A DNA stretch of 64,000 bases from positions 225,910,099 through 225,974,098 of the forward strand of contig OZ018317.1 in NCBI GenBank assembly GCA_963969495.1, given 5' to 3'. Positions 11,470 to 23,589 of this stretch are shown in pieces. Made by a program: the position numbers and the translations under genes. Within the stretch, counting starts at the first letter, position 1. The number at the start of each line of letters is the position of its first letter. The notes beneath the pieces were generated by a model. It saw only the letters and a program-made list of their open reading frames with translations. It did no database searches and was not told where the DNA came from. This DNA is from Ceratothoa steindachneri (lineage: Eukaryota > Arthropoda > Malacostraca > Isopoda > Cymothoidae).

Positions 11470-13020
11470 GCTCTCAAATGAGCTTTCTATCCCTAAACAT
11501 AAAGGGCTTAGGCCTTAGGATATGAGTGGCGTCTCTCTGTGGCATAGTCACAATCAAAATAGGCCGTGGATACATTGAAAGTCGTTCGCAACTGATGAAG
11601 ACGTCGGACCCGCAGACATAAGCACATAATGCACTGCGTATGACGCAGAGCAAGTGGCTTATCTTTGGCATGGACCAGTATGTTCTCAATGAGGGACATA
11701 CGGATTGCACCGGCCACCAAACGTAGACCTGGGTTGTAAATCGAGTCTAACCTTCCCTAATTCACGGTCGGTTGCGGAGGCTTAAAACTCACATCCGTTG
11801 TCAAACTTTCGAGCGAACAGAAGATCGATAGAATAGCAAGGCGGTCGCCATATCACGACCTCAAATACTGACCGTCACGGAACGAAGAATGTTCATGGCG
11901 CAGGTCAAGAGTCGGTAAGGGTGCGAATAAGAGCCTCCCAGGTGAGGTGTCCCTCGAAAACAAAACCAAGGAAACGGCGAGAATCCACCGTTTCCAAGCG
12001 AGACCCGTTTATGAAAATGTATTGGTCGATGTGCAGAAATGAATGGCGGCCAATTTGCACTACCTTAGTCTTAGCCAAGGAAAACCGAAATATTTGCACT
12101 TTGGTATAGCAAGAAATGGGCTCCAATCCCTATTAGAATCGATACCTCAGAATTGGCATCAGCGGGATGCCCTTTTAATGCCAATTTGGGCCGAAGAAGG
12201 CTCCCCTAACCATAAGCGGAATTGACGATCTTGTAGGAATTCAAATATGAAAATTGGGAGGTGTCGCATCACCCTTATCGTTTGACAGGTATCCGTGTTA
12301 CCTAGTTACACGCGGTATTATATACATTTTGCAGATCTTAGAAAAAACAGTGAATTAGTGTTGCTTTCAGCGTGGCAGATAATCCGACAAGGAGTGGAAT
12401 TCGCTGAAGCCGAAATCTGCTGAAGAAAATTGGTCTTCGCTCACCAGGAAAAATGCTAATGTAAAATTTAACAATTTCTTCATCAATTTTAACAGGAAGG
12501 AGGTCATTGAAATTAGACAGAAGCCATCTAGGCTATAATTCTACCTCCCCGGTTTATTAAAAGTGGGTACAGTAGCCATTTGCCAGGAGTCTGAAAAGAC
12601 ACCCTCTTTTCAGATCTTCTTAAACACATCTGACAAAAATGCAGTGCTTACTGACCTAGGTGTTGAAACATGGCATACAGGACATAGTCCAGACTAGGGG
12701 CGATGTCTACCCATGAAGCAAGAGGGTAACCTAACTAATTCAAGGCAAACCTGTCGTTGAAGGGTTTCCCACCTAGGAAGTTAAAATCAATTTAACGAAC
12801 TTGATAGACATCACGACGAGCATTGAATACTGGCGGAGCAGTATCCAAGCTGGAAACTTTAGAAAAAGCAGTCGTAAAAGACTCCGCTCCTGACACAGGA
12901 TCCGAGATTGGGGTTCTGTTCTCCTGTAGAACGGAAGGGGAGTTCCTGCAAGAACTTGCTTTAGATTCCTTTGATCAGCTTTCACACCACTGCAAAAGGA
13001 GTCTTCCGGCTACGTGAAGA
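11470..13020 (-). pseudogene. LINE reverse transcriptase remnant (I-like)
   Basis: Minus-strand blocks in order: EGVFSDSWQMATV (12610-12570), which is the 'g.fP..Wk.a.V' motif; FLQDRQFRLWLGE near 12240; FRFSLAKTKVVQIGRHSF (about 12090-12040) and RRFLGFVFEGHLTWEALIR (about 11990-11930), the 'F.KT..m.F ... ylG..ld..LtW..Hi' block; and GLRLVAGAIRMS with LALRHTQCIMC (about 11730-11630), the post-RT region. The FADD-type catalytic block expected between FLQDRQF and FRFSLAKTK is missing: only about 35 codons separate them, so the active site has been deleted. Several frame changes and stops. Confidence 0.8.
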
Positions 13021-13099
13021 AAGGCATGCCAGCGAAGAAGAGCGTCGGGCGTGTTTCAAAACATACTGGAACCTAGTCTTGGCTCGATGAAATTTACCG

Positions 13100-13440
13100 A
13101 GCGGTGCTTTTAGCGCATACAGGCACATCGCTTCTCTCTGAGAGCCATCTCACTCTCGGCCAACTACCAAAGAAGGAGACCACGTGTAAAGTGGTCAATC
13201 ATACTAGAAATGGTAGTCAGGCTCGCAATGATGAGATTGCCTGAAAATAACTCAATGGAATCACCAATCAACCTCAGTTCTTCGTTTGGTAGATCACAGA
13301 GTAAGATCAAGGCAAAACAATGAAGCGTTTGTAGAGCAGTGATGCGTAATCTCATCCACATTCAGGACTCATATCTCGAACTCATTGATCAGATCCGCAA
13401 GTACTGAACCATTGGTTTTGCTCATGTAGTTCCTCGAGAG
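13100..13440 (-). pseudogene. LINE endonuclease C-terminal remnant
   Basis: Minus-strand reading from 13420 gives SKTNGSVLADLINEFE, then VLNVDEITHHCSTNASLFCL and DLTL, followed by EVDW and HHCEPDYHF. This is the end of an apurinic-like endonuclease domain ('G..L..l...l.vlN.g.pTh......s.iDLTl' then 'SDH.Pi'). The final SDH reads CEPDYH and there are at least five stops, so the domain is dead. It lies directly upstream of the RT remnant in the expected order. Residues before 13440 are not readable as the N-terminal part. Confidence 0.6.
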
Positions 13441-13499
13441 TGAATGCCGGTCTTTGTCTAGTAACCTGCCGAAACAGTAGGGAGGAAGAAAAATTCCTA

Positions 13500-14500
13500 G
13501 TTCTCTTGGTCTTCTTACATTTTTCTTCTATTTATGGGAGCAGGGTGAAAGGTGAGCCTTATTCTATCCGCTACCAGAAGAGACCCCAAAGCCAGACGAC
13601 CCATTATCACCCATGTTCTTCTCCAAAATGGGGAAGTCCATGGCTGACAAAGGGTCACCAAATAAGAAAGGAGGTCCTTTTTTTCTTTTGAGTTCTTGGG
13701 AGCCTGCGCCACTTCAGCAGAATATATTAAAGGGGAATACTTTTGCTTTAATACTTTGTTAACCACCTTGGAAGACCCTTCCATTTAGGGGCGGGAGCAC
13801 CTCCTGGGCTATTTCCACCTCAGAAAGGGCCTCCAATTGGCAACCCCTCCCACCCACTTTGTCAGGAATTCCGACCGGAAACCCTCTAGGCCTATGGCCT
13901 GTGATAAACGGCATTGAGGCCCGAAAGCTGACCTCCATAGGGGAAGAAAGGGGACAGACACACCGGCACCCAACAAGTTTAAGACACATGTCTTAAATGA
14001 GAAAGGTTTGAGCACCTCCAACCCTTGCTCCTCTAATTAGGTTGGTCTTAGCGAGCCGCTACCAACGGGAATGATAGATTCTGAGCTGCTTACTTGTTGC
14101 TTTCTTAGCGTCCCCCTATGAAAGAAAAAGAGGGCCCACCGCTGCTACAGAGCTTGAATAGTCTGAGGACGACTCAAAAGAAAGGGGTGCGGGCAAAATC
14201 GCCTTACCAGTAGACATAGAAGTAGAAATCACTTCTCTGCTAGAAGAAAGTTGTAGGGGCTCCCATAAAAGCACAGGGGCCATCCCCTTTTCAGAGGTAG
14301 GGGTGCCCGAGGGCAGCTCCGAAGATGGCGAAGAGGAAATTTCTTTGCAGTACAAAAATGGTTGTAGCGGAAGCCCTTCTACCGGTAGAGTGGTGTTGTT
14401 GTCGTTTTTCTTGCCAATCATAACTTCAAGGTCGAATGAGATTTGATTAAGAGGATGTGATCCGAAATTTTGAAAGCTTGCTGTCAAATGAAATTCCAAA
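13500..14500 (-). pseudogene. Probable LINE ORF1 (gag-like) region
   Basis: Upstream of the endonuclease on the same strand lie three partly overlapping open stretches: 14499-14116 (127 codons), 13989-13759 and 13784-13515. The first is Ser- and Pro-rich with long hydrophilic runs (ISSSPSSELPSGTPTS) and no membrane segment, as in many LINE ORF1 N-termini. No zinc knuckle (CCHC) could be read, although CLKLVGCRCVC near 13980 is Cys-rich. Assignment rests mainly on position; it could also be unrelated sequence. Confidence 0.35.
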
Positions 14501-15290
14501 CACTTGTGACTAATGAAATTAAGACAAAGGCTGGCGGGCTAATGCCCGCATCCAGCCGTTTCCGTTTATTCCATCTCAGGATTTCAGCCTTTCCAGGTTT
14601 CCATCCTCTGAGGGGACGTACACGGATTAGAAGGCTCCAACAAAAAAAGCAGCCAGTGAGAGAAGACAACAGGATGGATTTCCTTAATAGGTCGTACCCT
14701 GGACAGAATGGCCAGAATCTGAATATCTGTTGTGGCAGACCCAGAGACGGAACTCGGAACTTTTAGCTGGCCTGGCAACCGACACGGCAGTAAAACCCAA
14801 TGTCCATAAGCAATACAGCTTTGGGCGCCCGAGAACGGCCGCGAAGAGATGATGAGTCTATTACACGCAGGGAAAGAAAAAAGCGCTCTACCTAATAATC
14901 GCGCCTCAACGTCCAGTACCCCTCAACTCTTGGTCTCTTGCGACTTGCGTGCATTAATTATAGAGGTTTCAAAGACTCTCTTCTGACACGGCATTATATA
15001 CCTGGTCAGGTCCTTAAACCTAAAGAAAATAAAGGTGTGAACGTCCTAGAGAAAAGTGGATGCTTAGGGGGACAAGGAGGAAGCGCACCACTTCCCTCCT
15101 AACCGTTAAAGAGTTAAATTCAACCGAGTGAACGGGGCCTTTCCTATCCGCACTCGGGCAGCGAGAACGTACAGATCCTCTGGATACTGGATTCAACAGT
15201 CTACACAGGCTACCCCATCCTCCCTTAAGGACCGGGAAGCCGTGTTCGTCCTCCGGGGTTAAAAGCAAAAGGGACACATGTGTTGTGTTT
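14501..15290. other. GC-richer region, possible LINE 5' part
   Basis: Base composition continues that of the LINE to the left and drops sharply to AT-rich near 15290. No domain was recognised on either strand. It may be the 5' untranslated region of the LINE or an older insertion. Confidence 0.3.
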
Positions 15291-16202
15291 TTTCCTCTTA
15301 AGTTTCAAAAGAGAAATTGAATTACTAAGAGTAGCAGATAGAATCATTTTTATATTTAATAAAGTATGGTGTGGTTAATGTATGGCAAAATCAGACAACT
15401 GACTCTATTCAGGTCCAGAGGGACACCCTAGTCCTCAATCTGGAAGACAACACTCAAAGAGTCCTTCTAATGTACCTAAAAAGCTACATTTCAAAAGACC
15501 CCCTTTTATGTTAGTCTAGTTTACCGTCTTAGAAAACTGAATATTTGTTAAACATTTCAGCGTTATCTTTGCTAAATACATTAACATTTGTCTTGTAATT
15601 TTTTCCATCTTTAGTAAAGTATAAATATTATAATAAAATTATATAGTGAGAGAGAGACTTGAATAACAACATTGAAAAAAATGCTCAGGAAGATACAGCC
15701 AACCTCTAAAGAAGCCAAAACTTGTTTACTAGCACTAATTTATTTTGATCTTGTCTGGGGAGTTACGGTAGGCGAGAATGAGGTTAATTTTGTAACATTT
15801 TGCATTGATGGAGTAAGTAACAAGATAAGGAAAGACTATAATTCATTGATTTGTATTCCTTAAGAAAGGAACAAAATCATAAAGCCTTGTAATTATATTT
15901 AACTCATAAGTTTCAGGATTATTAACTGGTGCCTCACTGCCTCACCCATGGGGATAAACGGATAAAGGGGTCTGATTTGTTTTCCCAAAAGGAATAGGGA
16001 AGGAAACAGTCTGGTAATCTCTCTTACTTTATCTGCATATGTGATTGCATCACCTACTTTATTTCCTCACAATTTAACTACCGTCTCATTTATAGGTTTT
16101 CTAGTTAGAAATTTCATGTAATTGTGATCTCTGTACAAACATGTACATATTCACACCGACTATTTACAGTTGATTTATTTTCCTTGCTTTCTCGTAAATT
16201 CG
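15291..16202. other. Unannotated AT-rich sequence
   Basis: Nothing recognised. A short open frame at 15672-15863 has no family resemblance. Confidence 0.4.
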
Positions 16203-16500
16203 GTCCATGAAAAAAATCATCACATGAAAGTTCTGTCCAGGAAAATTCCCTTCATGAAAAATACGCCTATGAAAGATTCAACCTAGGGAAAATTTATCCC
16301 ATGGAAAATTTACATCCAGAGAAATTCCCGCCATTGGAAAATTCCACTCATGGAAAATTTTTCCCATGAAAAGTTCCGAACATGGCAAATTCCACTCATG
16401 AAAAGTTTCACCTATGTAAAATTTCCGCCCATGGGAAACATCCTAAAAATCCACCCATGGAAAATTAAGTCTATGGGAAAGTCAGTAGATAGAAAATTCC
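16203..16500. repeat. Short-unit minisatellite (about 17 bp)
   Basis: Repeated blocks such as cccatggaaaattccac, ctcatggaaaatttttc and cccatgaaaagttcc follow each other about every 16-20 bases, giving roughly 17 copies. The core is catgaaaa or catggaaaatt. Copies are diverged and some carry small insertions. Confidence 0.85.
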
Positions 16501-16596
16501 GCAAATTACCAATTTGTGCATTTCATACCGCAACCCCAACCTAATCCTCCCATAACATTGCCGTAGTAATATATTTTTTACATGGCTTTCTAAAAC

Positions 16597-16665
16597 TAAA
16601 GGCCGATCCAGGGAAATGAGACCCAAAAGAAAATCATGTAACTTTAATCTTGTATTATACCTTTT
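16597..16665 (+). repeat. One end of a MITE-like repeat
   Basis: The text aggccgatccagggaaatga then gacccaaaagaaaatc closely matches the left terminus of the complete MITE at 46306 (agggtgatccaggaaaatgg, then ccccaaaagaaatc). No matching right terminus was found downstream, so only one end survives. Confidence 0.55.
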
Positions 16666-17223
16666 CAATCCTTTTAACACATTTTCTTCGTCCGTTCACC
16701 CTCACCTGGTTCCCCTTAATACAAATGATCGTGTTGGCTTTTACTTAAAATATTCTTTACTCCATTGCTGCTTGTCAATGTTTTCTCATCCACTCTTTGT
16801 AATTTGATACAAAAGTAATGCCACGAGAGCACACTATTGCCAGCATTTTTCCATCTGTAGGGGAATCGTCACTCCCCCGTTCTCTCCCAGCTGAGACACA
16901 AGACGGTGATCGCAAGAACATCCGGGCCTGGCACCGTGGGCCAAATTTGTAACCACAACCTCTCGCCACTCGTCTCTATGAAAAGCCGAACGGTTTTAAA
17001 CTGCAAGATCTCCCCTGAGAGTATATTCAATTTCACCTCAAGTATGAAATGGGAGACGCGTTTCTCTCAAGCTCGAAGGCCAGCGGGAGCCGAGGTAAGA
17101 TTTGCTGAGAAAAACCGTTGGAATAAGAACCCTCCTGTGGCACGTCCACAAGCCCCCTCCCATCTCCTACCCCTACCCCAGTGGGGTGACGAGGTATAAA
17201 TAACAAACACTTGGGAAAACGGG
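16666..17223. other. Unannotated sequence
   Basis: Moderate GC content; no coding or RNA signal was recognised. Confidence 0.4.
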
Positions 17224-17357
17224 GTAGAATACGTGAGTCGCCAGGCTACGAAGTCCCCGCGATAGAGGCCGGGCTACCAAGACTGGACAGGTAGAATACG
17301 TGAGTCATCAGGCTACGAATTCCCTTGCAAGAGAGGCAGGGCTACCAAGGGGGCTAA
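17224..17357. repeat. Two-copy 67-bp tandem duplication
   Basis: The block gtagaatacgtgagtc starts at 17224 and again at 17291. Both copies carry caggctacgaa and gggctaccaag in the same positions, with several substitutions between them. Confidence 0.85.
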
Positions 17358-17498
17358 GTAGCAGCTCATCCTCGAGATAGCCCCTGATTACCAAACCGAA
17401 CGTTAAGTTAACTTGTTCAAGTTCAACTTACTCTCGTCCGAGAGACCCCGCCTACCCTGGTGCCTACTAAAGCACCGTGATTGTTCTCGCCCTTGAAG

Positions 17499-17522
17499 AC
17501 CCCCCCCCCCCCACACACACAC
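17499..17522. repeat. Poly(C) tract followed by (CA)n
   Basis: A run of about 13 C bases passes directly into acacacacaca. A simple-sequence tract; the open frames that cross it are by-products of its composition. Confidence 0.9.
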
Positions 17523-19589
17523 ATTGAATACCGTGTGGACCCCCATCTGCTACACTCGTCAAAGTACCTTGTGATCTCGACCACCTCTAACAATCTGATA
17601 GAAGCACGCGTCAAAAGACCTACCAGATTCCTGTGGTGTCTGGGGCTCATTGAGTTAAAGGTCAAACTCAAACCCGCCGCCAGAGCAACCAAGGTATTTA
17701 AACTCCAGTATAGAAAATTAGCCTATTTCTTGTATATTGAAGTAAGTAGCGAATTAGCCAATATTAAAGGGTCAAGTTAATTGAAGTCATTTTTGTGTAT
17801 TTTAAAATTCGTAGTATTTCTGTGGTTCATGTTTTGTTTTTGAGTAGTAAATTGTTAAATTCAAAATATAAGTTTATTTTTGGAATTCCTGTGCTTTTCT
17901 TTATATCCTTACGTGTTGAAGCAGCTCTTCCTTAATACAACAAAATTCGCACTCTTAGATCAAAGTCTACTTCATCAAAGAAGTACATCACGATCAAAAA
18001 GGTTATACTACGACAAAAGTGTTGTCAGTTGTGAGGTGATCAAAAGGGGCATTTTACGACACCATCCCTCAAGAGGTTTCAAGTTCCGAGACAGTAAATT
18101 CCCAAAGTGGCGTGTCACCTATTTTTAAGTTAAAAACCAAAGTTAAATTTTAAGTGTGAATTTTTATTTTAAATTTAATTCTCAAGTTTCCATACACTGA
18201 AAATGTGATCGCTATCGTCCATCTATTCATTAACATATGAACATCTCAAAGCAGATTACATAAAGTTACAAAATGTGTGATTTAAGTGGAATAGTCTGCT
18301 AAAAGATGGTCCCATATGTCTCAGCTTCTTATCCAAGAGGATGTAGTGTACAAAACGAGAAGTAAAAGTTAGGAAGAAGTGGTAGAGTGAAAAAAAGTTG
18401 CCAGTGATAAAGGTTGTGATAACATCACCACTTTCAGTATTTTTTAATTAGTATCCTCAGCTCAAGAGAAATAAATCTCAGGAAACAACAGAGGCCCCAA
18501 TTGAGCTCCTTGTCGCATTCCATTGATTTTTCAATACATTTTGGATTTAAATGATGGTGCCAACACTTTCAAAGGTTAATTTATACTAAGTCTAAAGCAC
18601 TAAATGAACAATGCTTGCCGTATTTTTTTACTTCGGTGTCCATTCTAGAACATACAACAATCGAAAAGTTGAGAATACTCTCCATAATTTTAAATTTAAC
18701 GGAGTTTGCAAAGGGCAAGCAAAGACTTTTGTCAACTCCTAATTTGAATATTAGGTTAATTTGAAAATTCGATCGCTAAAATTTTGTTTTATTCTCCATA
18801 TTTACATTCAAGACCAATTTTTATGTGGCGTAAGTTGTAATCATAAAATTGCTTTTTACATTAAATAATTTTAAAAATTCGTGTGAAAATACCTATGTAC
18901 CTCCGACCCTGTTTATTAGGAGCTACTTCGCGGCTTCGTAGCCAACAATTCAGCATTAAAATACATTTTAACTGTTTGTGTTTTTACTTTGTCCTAGAAG
19001 TTAAAGGGTTCCTTATCTAATATATTCTTAAAACCACTTACAGAAGGGCTTTCAACTACAATTGCTTGGGGAGAGTTCCATGTTTTAGTTATTATATATA
19101 TACTGGCAAAATTCCGCCGTACGGGTGTTTTTACCTCCGGCGAAGCACCGTTTCTAGGCGGCGCTTTTTTCTTTCAAAAGGAGTAAAGTTCAATTGTACC
19201 CATTTAGAACCATGAAATGACCTATATGACCATGGAACATATGGTTATTCACCCTGGAGATTTCAAATCTGTCATCGGATTTGGCGCTGGGTGGCGGCAC
19301 CATTTAGTGGCAGGAGCCTCATTTAGCCATTTAGCCATTCAAAGGCACTTGTAAGTGATTTGAACCATGGGAAAATTCAATGCAATAACCATTTAACATC
19401 TTATGACAAAACGCCGCAGTTCATTAGAGTGACTTTCCCTCTTGTTTGCTAGGCCTGGGGCGCTTGTTCGTTTCGATCACAAAATTAAGAAGGTGTGCGA
19501 GAGAAAAAGTTACCTTTAGTCTTGTGCGAGTCTAGTCGCGAGCGACTCTACATGTCGCTATGTCGGTCGGTCCCCGTTTTGCTATTTTC
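17523..19589. other. Unannotated sequence
   Basis: About 2 kb, AT-rich to 19080, then locally GC-richer around 19110-19170 (cgccgtacgggtg, ctccggcgaagcac) and around 19500-19580 with tagtcgcgagcgac and gtcggtcggtccccg. Those phrases look like consensus pieces of dispersed repeats, but no second copy lies in this window. No gene was recognised. Confidence 0.4.
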
Positions 19590-19692
19590 TTTTAAACACA
19601 TCATAACTATTAGGCTGATTTTAACAAAATTGGAAAACCTTATGTTGTTTTACATCCTCTTTCAAATGATATAATTGTCAAAATCCTGCCAG
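19590..19692 (+). repeat. Dispersed repeat, copy related to 22.1-22.4 kb
   Basis: The run acatcataactattaggctg, then ttgttttacatcctctttca and aatgatataattgtcaaaat is a diverged copy of the unit tandemly repeated at 22135-22385. It stops where the pentamer array begins. Confidence 0.75.
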
Positions 19693-21080
19693 ACTAGACT
19701 AGGCTATAATATGCTACACTCTGCTAGGCAAGCCTAGAATATGCTATATTATGCTAAGCTATGCTAAGATATAATGTACAAGGGTATGATATACTATGCT
19801 AATTTTGGCTATAAAATGCTATGCTAGGATAGCATATAATTTGTTACGCTAGACAATACTAAGCTATGCTTGACTAGGGTATAATAGGATCGTATATGTT
19901 ATACTTGGCTAGGATAATTAATGCTAGGCTAGCTTATACTATTCTAAGCTAGGCTAAGCTATACTAGGCTATACAGAGCTATACTATGCTATGCTAGGGT
20001 AGGCTAAAGTATAATAGGGTATGGAGGTCTAAGCTAGGCTATGTTAGGCTATGCTAGGTAATACTATGTTAGGCAACGATAGGCTAGCTACCTAACGCTA
20101 TAATAGGCTAAGCTATGCAAGGTTATTCCAGTCTAGGGTATGGTATGCTAGACTAGTCTAGGATATACTAGGCTAGGCTATAATATGATACGCTTGGCTA
20201 TATTTTGTTAGGTGTGGTTATGCTAAGATAGGCTATACCAAGCTAGCATATAGTATACTTAGCTAGGCTAGGTTATCGTATTCAAGGATATTTTGGCTAG
20301 GCTAGAGTAGCCTATTCTAGCTTAGCTATACTAGGCTAGGCTACTCTAGGCGACGCTGGGCTAGGCTCTGGCATGCAATCCTAAGCCATACCTGTTAAGG
20401 CTAGGCTACGCTATAGTGAACTAGGTTATACTAGGCAATGCTACGCTAAGCAAGGCTATACTAGGCTAGGCTATCCTAGTTAGACTAGGGTTTACTAAGC
20501 TAGGCTAGGCTATACTAGGATAAGATAGGCTAGGCTATACTAATCTAATGTAGGATAAAGTAGGCTATACTATGCTAGGTTAAACTAGGCTGGCTAGATT
20601 ATACTAAGCTAGGCTAGGTCAGGCCCGGCACAGCTAGGCTATTTTATTTTAGGCTAGGCTTGTCTATATTATGCTAAAACAGTGTATAGTATGCTATGCT
20701 TGGCTATAATATGCTATGCTATGCTATACTAGGCAAGTTTAGGCTAGGCTATTCTAGGCTATGTTATGCTAGACAATAATACTTTATGCTAGGCTAGGCT
20801 ATTCTCTACTATGCTATGCTAAAGTATGTGGCTATACTATGCCATTTTAGGCTAGGCTAGACAATGCTATGCTATACTATTTTGTGCTATGCTATACTAT
20901 GCTATAATATACTATGCTATGTAATAATATGTTATGTTATACTATTGTTATACTATGCTGTGCTATATTATGCAATGATGTGCTATCTATGCTCTACTAT
21001 GATATGCAATAATATTTTATAGTATACTATGCTCTAATCTGCTATGGGATATTATGCTATACTATGGAATACTGTCCTAT
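19693..21080. repeat. CTA-based pentamer repeat array (1.4 kb)
   Basis: Nearly 1.4 kb built from the pentamers GCTAT and GCTAG with frequent drift (aggctatgctaggctata, ctatactatgctatact). The left two thirds favour GCTAGG-type copies, while the last 300 bases are almost purely ATGCTATACT-type, so the array has sub-domains. Roughly 270 pentamer units. No higher-order period was evident by eye. Confidence 0.9.
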
Positions 21081-22094
21081 TAGTGTGTGTCGATCATTTT
21101 AACGTTCTAATTACATAAATGAGGGGTGCTCAAAATCTGCAGCCCTACTTAGGAATTCAAAAGGTGTTTTTTATTTTAATATAATTTTATCTCTACTTAG
21201 TTAGCTACTTAAAGGTTTTGACTTATTTTTGTCATCTTGGGGAATTAAATGACTATTATTATATTAATAATTATATCTATTTCACTTTTATATTATTTCA
21301 CCGTTTGAAACATATTCATCAGTGTGCTGAAGATTACGTGGGCTGCACTACTGCCATCCTACCAATGAGATTTGACCTACAATTGCTTTTAAAATTTGGA
21401 CAAGACTGGCGACATTCACACATTTGAACACCTAAATTGAAAATAGCAGAGTTATGCCATCTCAATTCCAAACTTTGTTTGATGTTCTGTAATGTGGATG
21501 TGAGAAACTACGAAAGGATAATGCAAAGTATATTTACCCTAAAGGGCTTGAAAAGTGGGAACGAGGGAACAGTTCTTTTCTAGCTCCCGTTGTAAATTCA
21601 AGAGTCACAATCTTAAACAGACCCATAAGAACTTGGAGCAGGCCAAAAACATATCTCTTGGGAGAGGAGAGCTACAGGCCTAAGACACTTTCATTGCAAA
21701 ACTAGACAACCTGTTAATATCCTCAGGCGCAAGTGTAAAATTGTTTTTGCTGTGAATTTGGCTGCCGTGGTTGCAAAAACGAAACTCACATTAATTTAAA
21801 TCCCCGCTGGAGATGAAGATCTCTGTAAAGGAACTCGCTTTCATTAAAGGTCAGAGAGAAATGGTTACTTCTTTTAGACCACATCACGTTTGCTTTGGAG
21901 ATTAACTTGAGCAAGAACGACAAGAAGGTGAAGGAAGGAGAGTTGCTTACTATAAGTATGCCAATGTTTCGAAGCCATCAAGTGAAATAATTTTCTCTCC
22001 TGAAGAAAATCAAGAACAAATAGCTGATGCTCAAGATGGAAAGGATTGAATTTATGAAGTGACATTAACATAACACCAGATCTTCAAATTATGT
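21081..22094. other. Unannotated, possibly a decayed coding region
   Basis: Between 21540 and 22070 the plus strand gives coding-like fragments interrupted by stops: GLEKWERGNSSFLAPVV, NSRVTILNRPIRTWSR, LEINLSKNDKKVKEGELL. I do not recognise a family. The rest shows nothing. It may be an old pseudogene or chance. Confidence 0.25.
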
Positions 22095-22390
22095 CCATTA
22101 AAATGCGACCCGGAAATAATTTTGGGGGAGAAAAACATCATAACTATTCGGCTAATTTTAAGGAAATTTGTAAATCTTATATTGTTTTACATTCACTTTC
22201 AAATAATATAATTGCCAAAGTGCTACCAAGGTTAGCCCGGGAATTATTTTGCTTTGGCAATAACATCATAACTATTCGGACGATTCTAACGAAATTTAAA
22301 ACCCTTAAGGTGTTTACATTCTCGTTAGAATAATAGAATTGCCAAGGTCCTGCCAAGGTTACTCCGGGAATTATTGGAAGTTTTGAAAGT
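22095..22390 (+). repeat. Tandem 125-bp dispersed repeat units
   Basis: A partial copy (22095-22134) is followed by units starting acatcataactattcgg at about 22136 and 22263. Each unit runs through ataattgccaa, tgctaccaaggtt or tcctgccaaggtt, and ccgggaattatt. A third, separate copy lies at 19590. The arrangement is a head-to-tail repeat of about 125 bp. Confidence 0.8.
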
Positions 22391-22525
22391 CGTAAGGTCA
22401 TAAATCAGAATAAGTGAGGGCACGCGACATTTTGGTCAGCAGACCTTGTTTTTTTTTATTTCACGACACATTCGAAATTGGTGTGCAAGAAAAAATCATT
22501 TCACATTTTTTTTTAATGCACAGAC
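22391..22525. other. Unannotated spacer
   Basis: Contains two T-runs; nothing else recognised. Confidence 0.4.
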
Positions 22526-22563
22526 AGACAGACACACATATATACATACATACATACACACAC
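22526..22563. repeat. Compound microsatellite
   Basis: (ACAG)n passes into (AC)n, (AT)n and (ACAT)n within about 40 bases. Confidence 0.9.
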
Positions 22564-23589
22564 GCTAAGTTCATTATAATAAGTGCAGAAACTTACCACC
22601 ATTGTTGACTGGTATTATTTGGGTTTAGTTTCAAACCATTTATTGTTATTATATTCAGCCGCTTTTTCGAAGAGTAATTCAAAATAAATATTGTCATGTC
22701 ATTTAAATTTAATTCTAAATACCTCGATCGGTTGACAATGCAATCGCTGATTCTCTAAAAATGTGGGTTAAACGCCTTAAGTCTTTCCTCGTAGATCAGA
22801 TTAGGAATTTCTGAAATAAGTTTGATTGAAAGACTTTTAATGCTTTGCAGTGGGGGCAAAAAGGTGACTGAAGTGGGTCACTTTATGAGCAAAATTTATA
22901 TTCAGGGATATAAATGGCCGTTCAAATTTCTGCCCCCCTACGACGGGCAGGACAGGGACGAGCAGAGAGTAGACAGGAGAACGGCCACCTACTAAGCAAT
23001 GAAGGACCCCATGGGGAAGAGTACCCGTATCTAATACCCTTATGACGAGCGCATTACCCCCCCTTCTCCCTCTAGGTGCCACCTCTCTATCGAAGACAAG
23101 TGAGTAAGTGGACAACCCGCGAAGATGAGCGCGCAACTCAATGGCCGCTGAGGCACGCGTGAATAATCGATTCTAGCGCATTGTTATGGCTTAATAATGA
23201 CACCGAGGCAACTGGGATATTTATTATTATTATTGCTATTCTATTGTTGTTATTATTAATGTTATTTAATTAATGTTTTTATTTAGTTGAGTACAGTATT
23301 TTATTTTAATTAATTACTAATTTATTTATTAAAATAATCTTTTATCTATTGATCGGAGTGGAAAGGCAAAGCGCCACTTTGGCGGGAAATTTTGAGTTGA
23401 GTTGAAAGCGGTGAAGTTGAGTGAAGTAATAATGTGTGAAAGGGCGAGTAACCTAAAGGAGATGTGATTTAGGGAGCTAGACGCTTAGGTGAGGCCCAAG
23501 AAGGGCAGACCTCCTCGCTGGGATGAGTAAAAAACCACAGTCTAGGTTTCTGGAGGCGTGGGTAGCTGAGTATGGGGGTTTAAGGGAGT
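22564..23589. other. Unannotated sequence
   Basis: A GC-richer part (22850-23170) and a TTA-rich part (23210-23350). No gene recognised. The GC-richer part may be repeat-derived but has no second copy here. Confidence 0.35.

Larger units (their letters stand above)
10430..14500 (-). mobile_element. Decayed I-like LINE with ORF1, EN, RT and RNase H
   Basis: A 4-kb stretch that is visibly more GC-rich than its neighbours and carries, in order on the minus strand, an ORF1-like region, endonuclease, reverse transcriptase and RNase H remnants (separate entries). A C-terminal RNase H domain separates it from the jockey clade and points to the I group (or a related RNase H-bearing clade such as LOA or Tad). 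No poly(A) or simple-repeat tail is clear at the 3' side. Stops and frameshifts occur in every domain. GC-rich sequence up to about 15280 may be its 5' untranslated region. Confidence 0.75.

Noticed and set aside
13515..13784. A conserved host gene in the GC-rich block
   Set aside because: Strand, order and position next to the LINE endonuclease fit an ORF1 region better, though the evidence is weak.
19693..21080. CRISPR-like or telomere array
   Set aside because: No spacers and no conserved repeat longer than a pentamer; the unit is not a known telomere motif.
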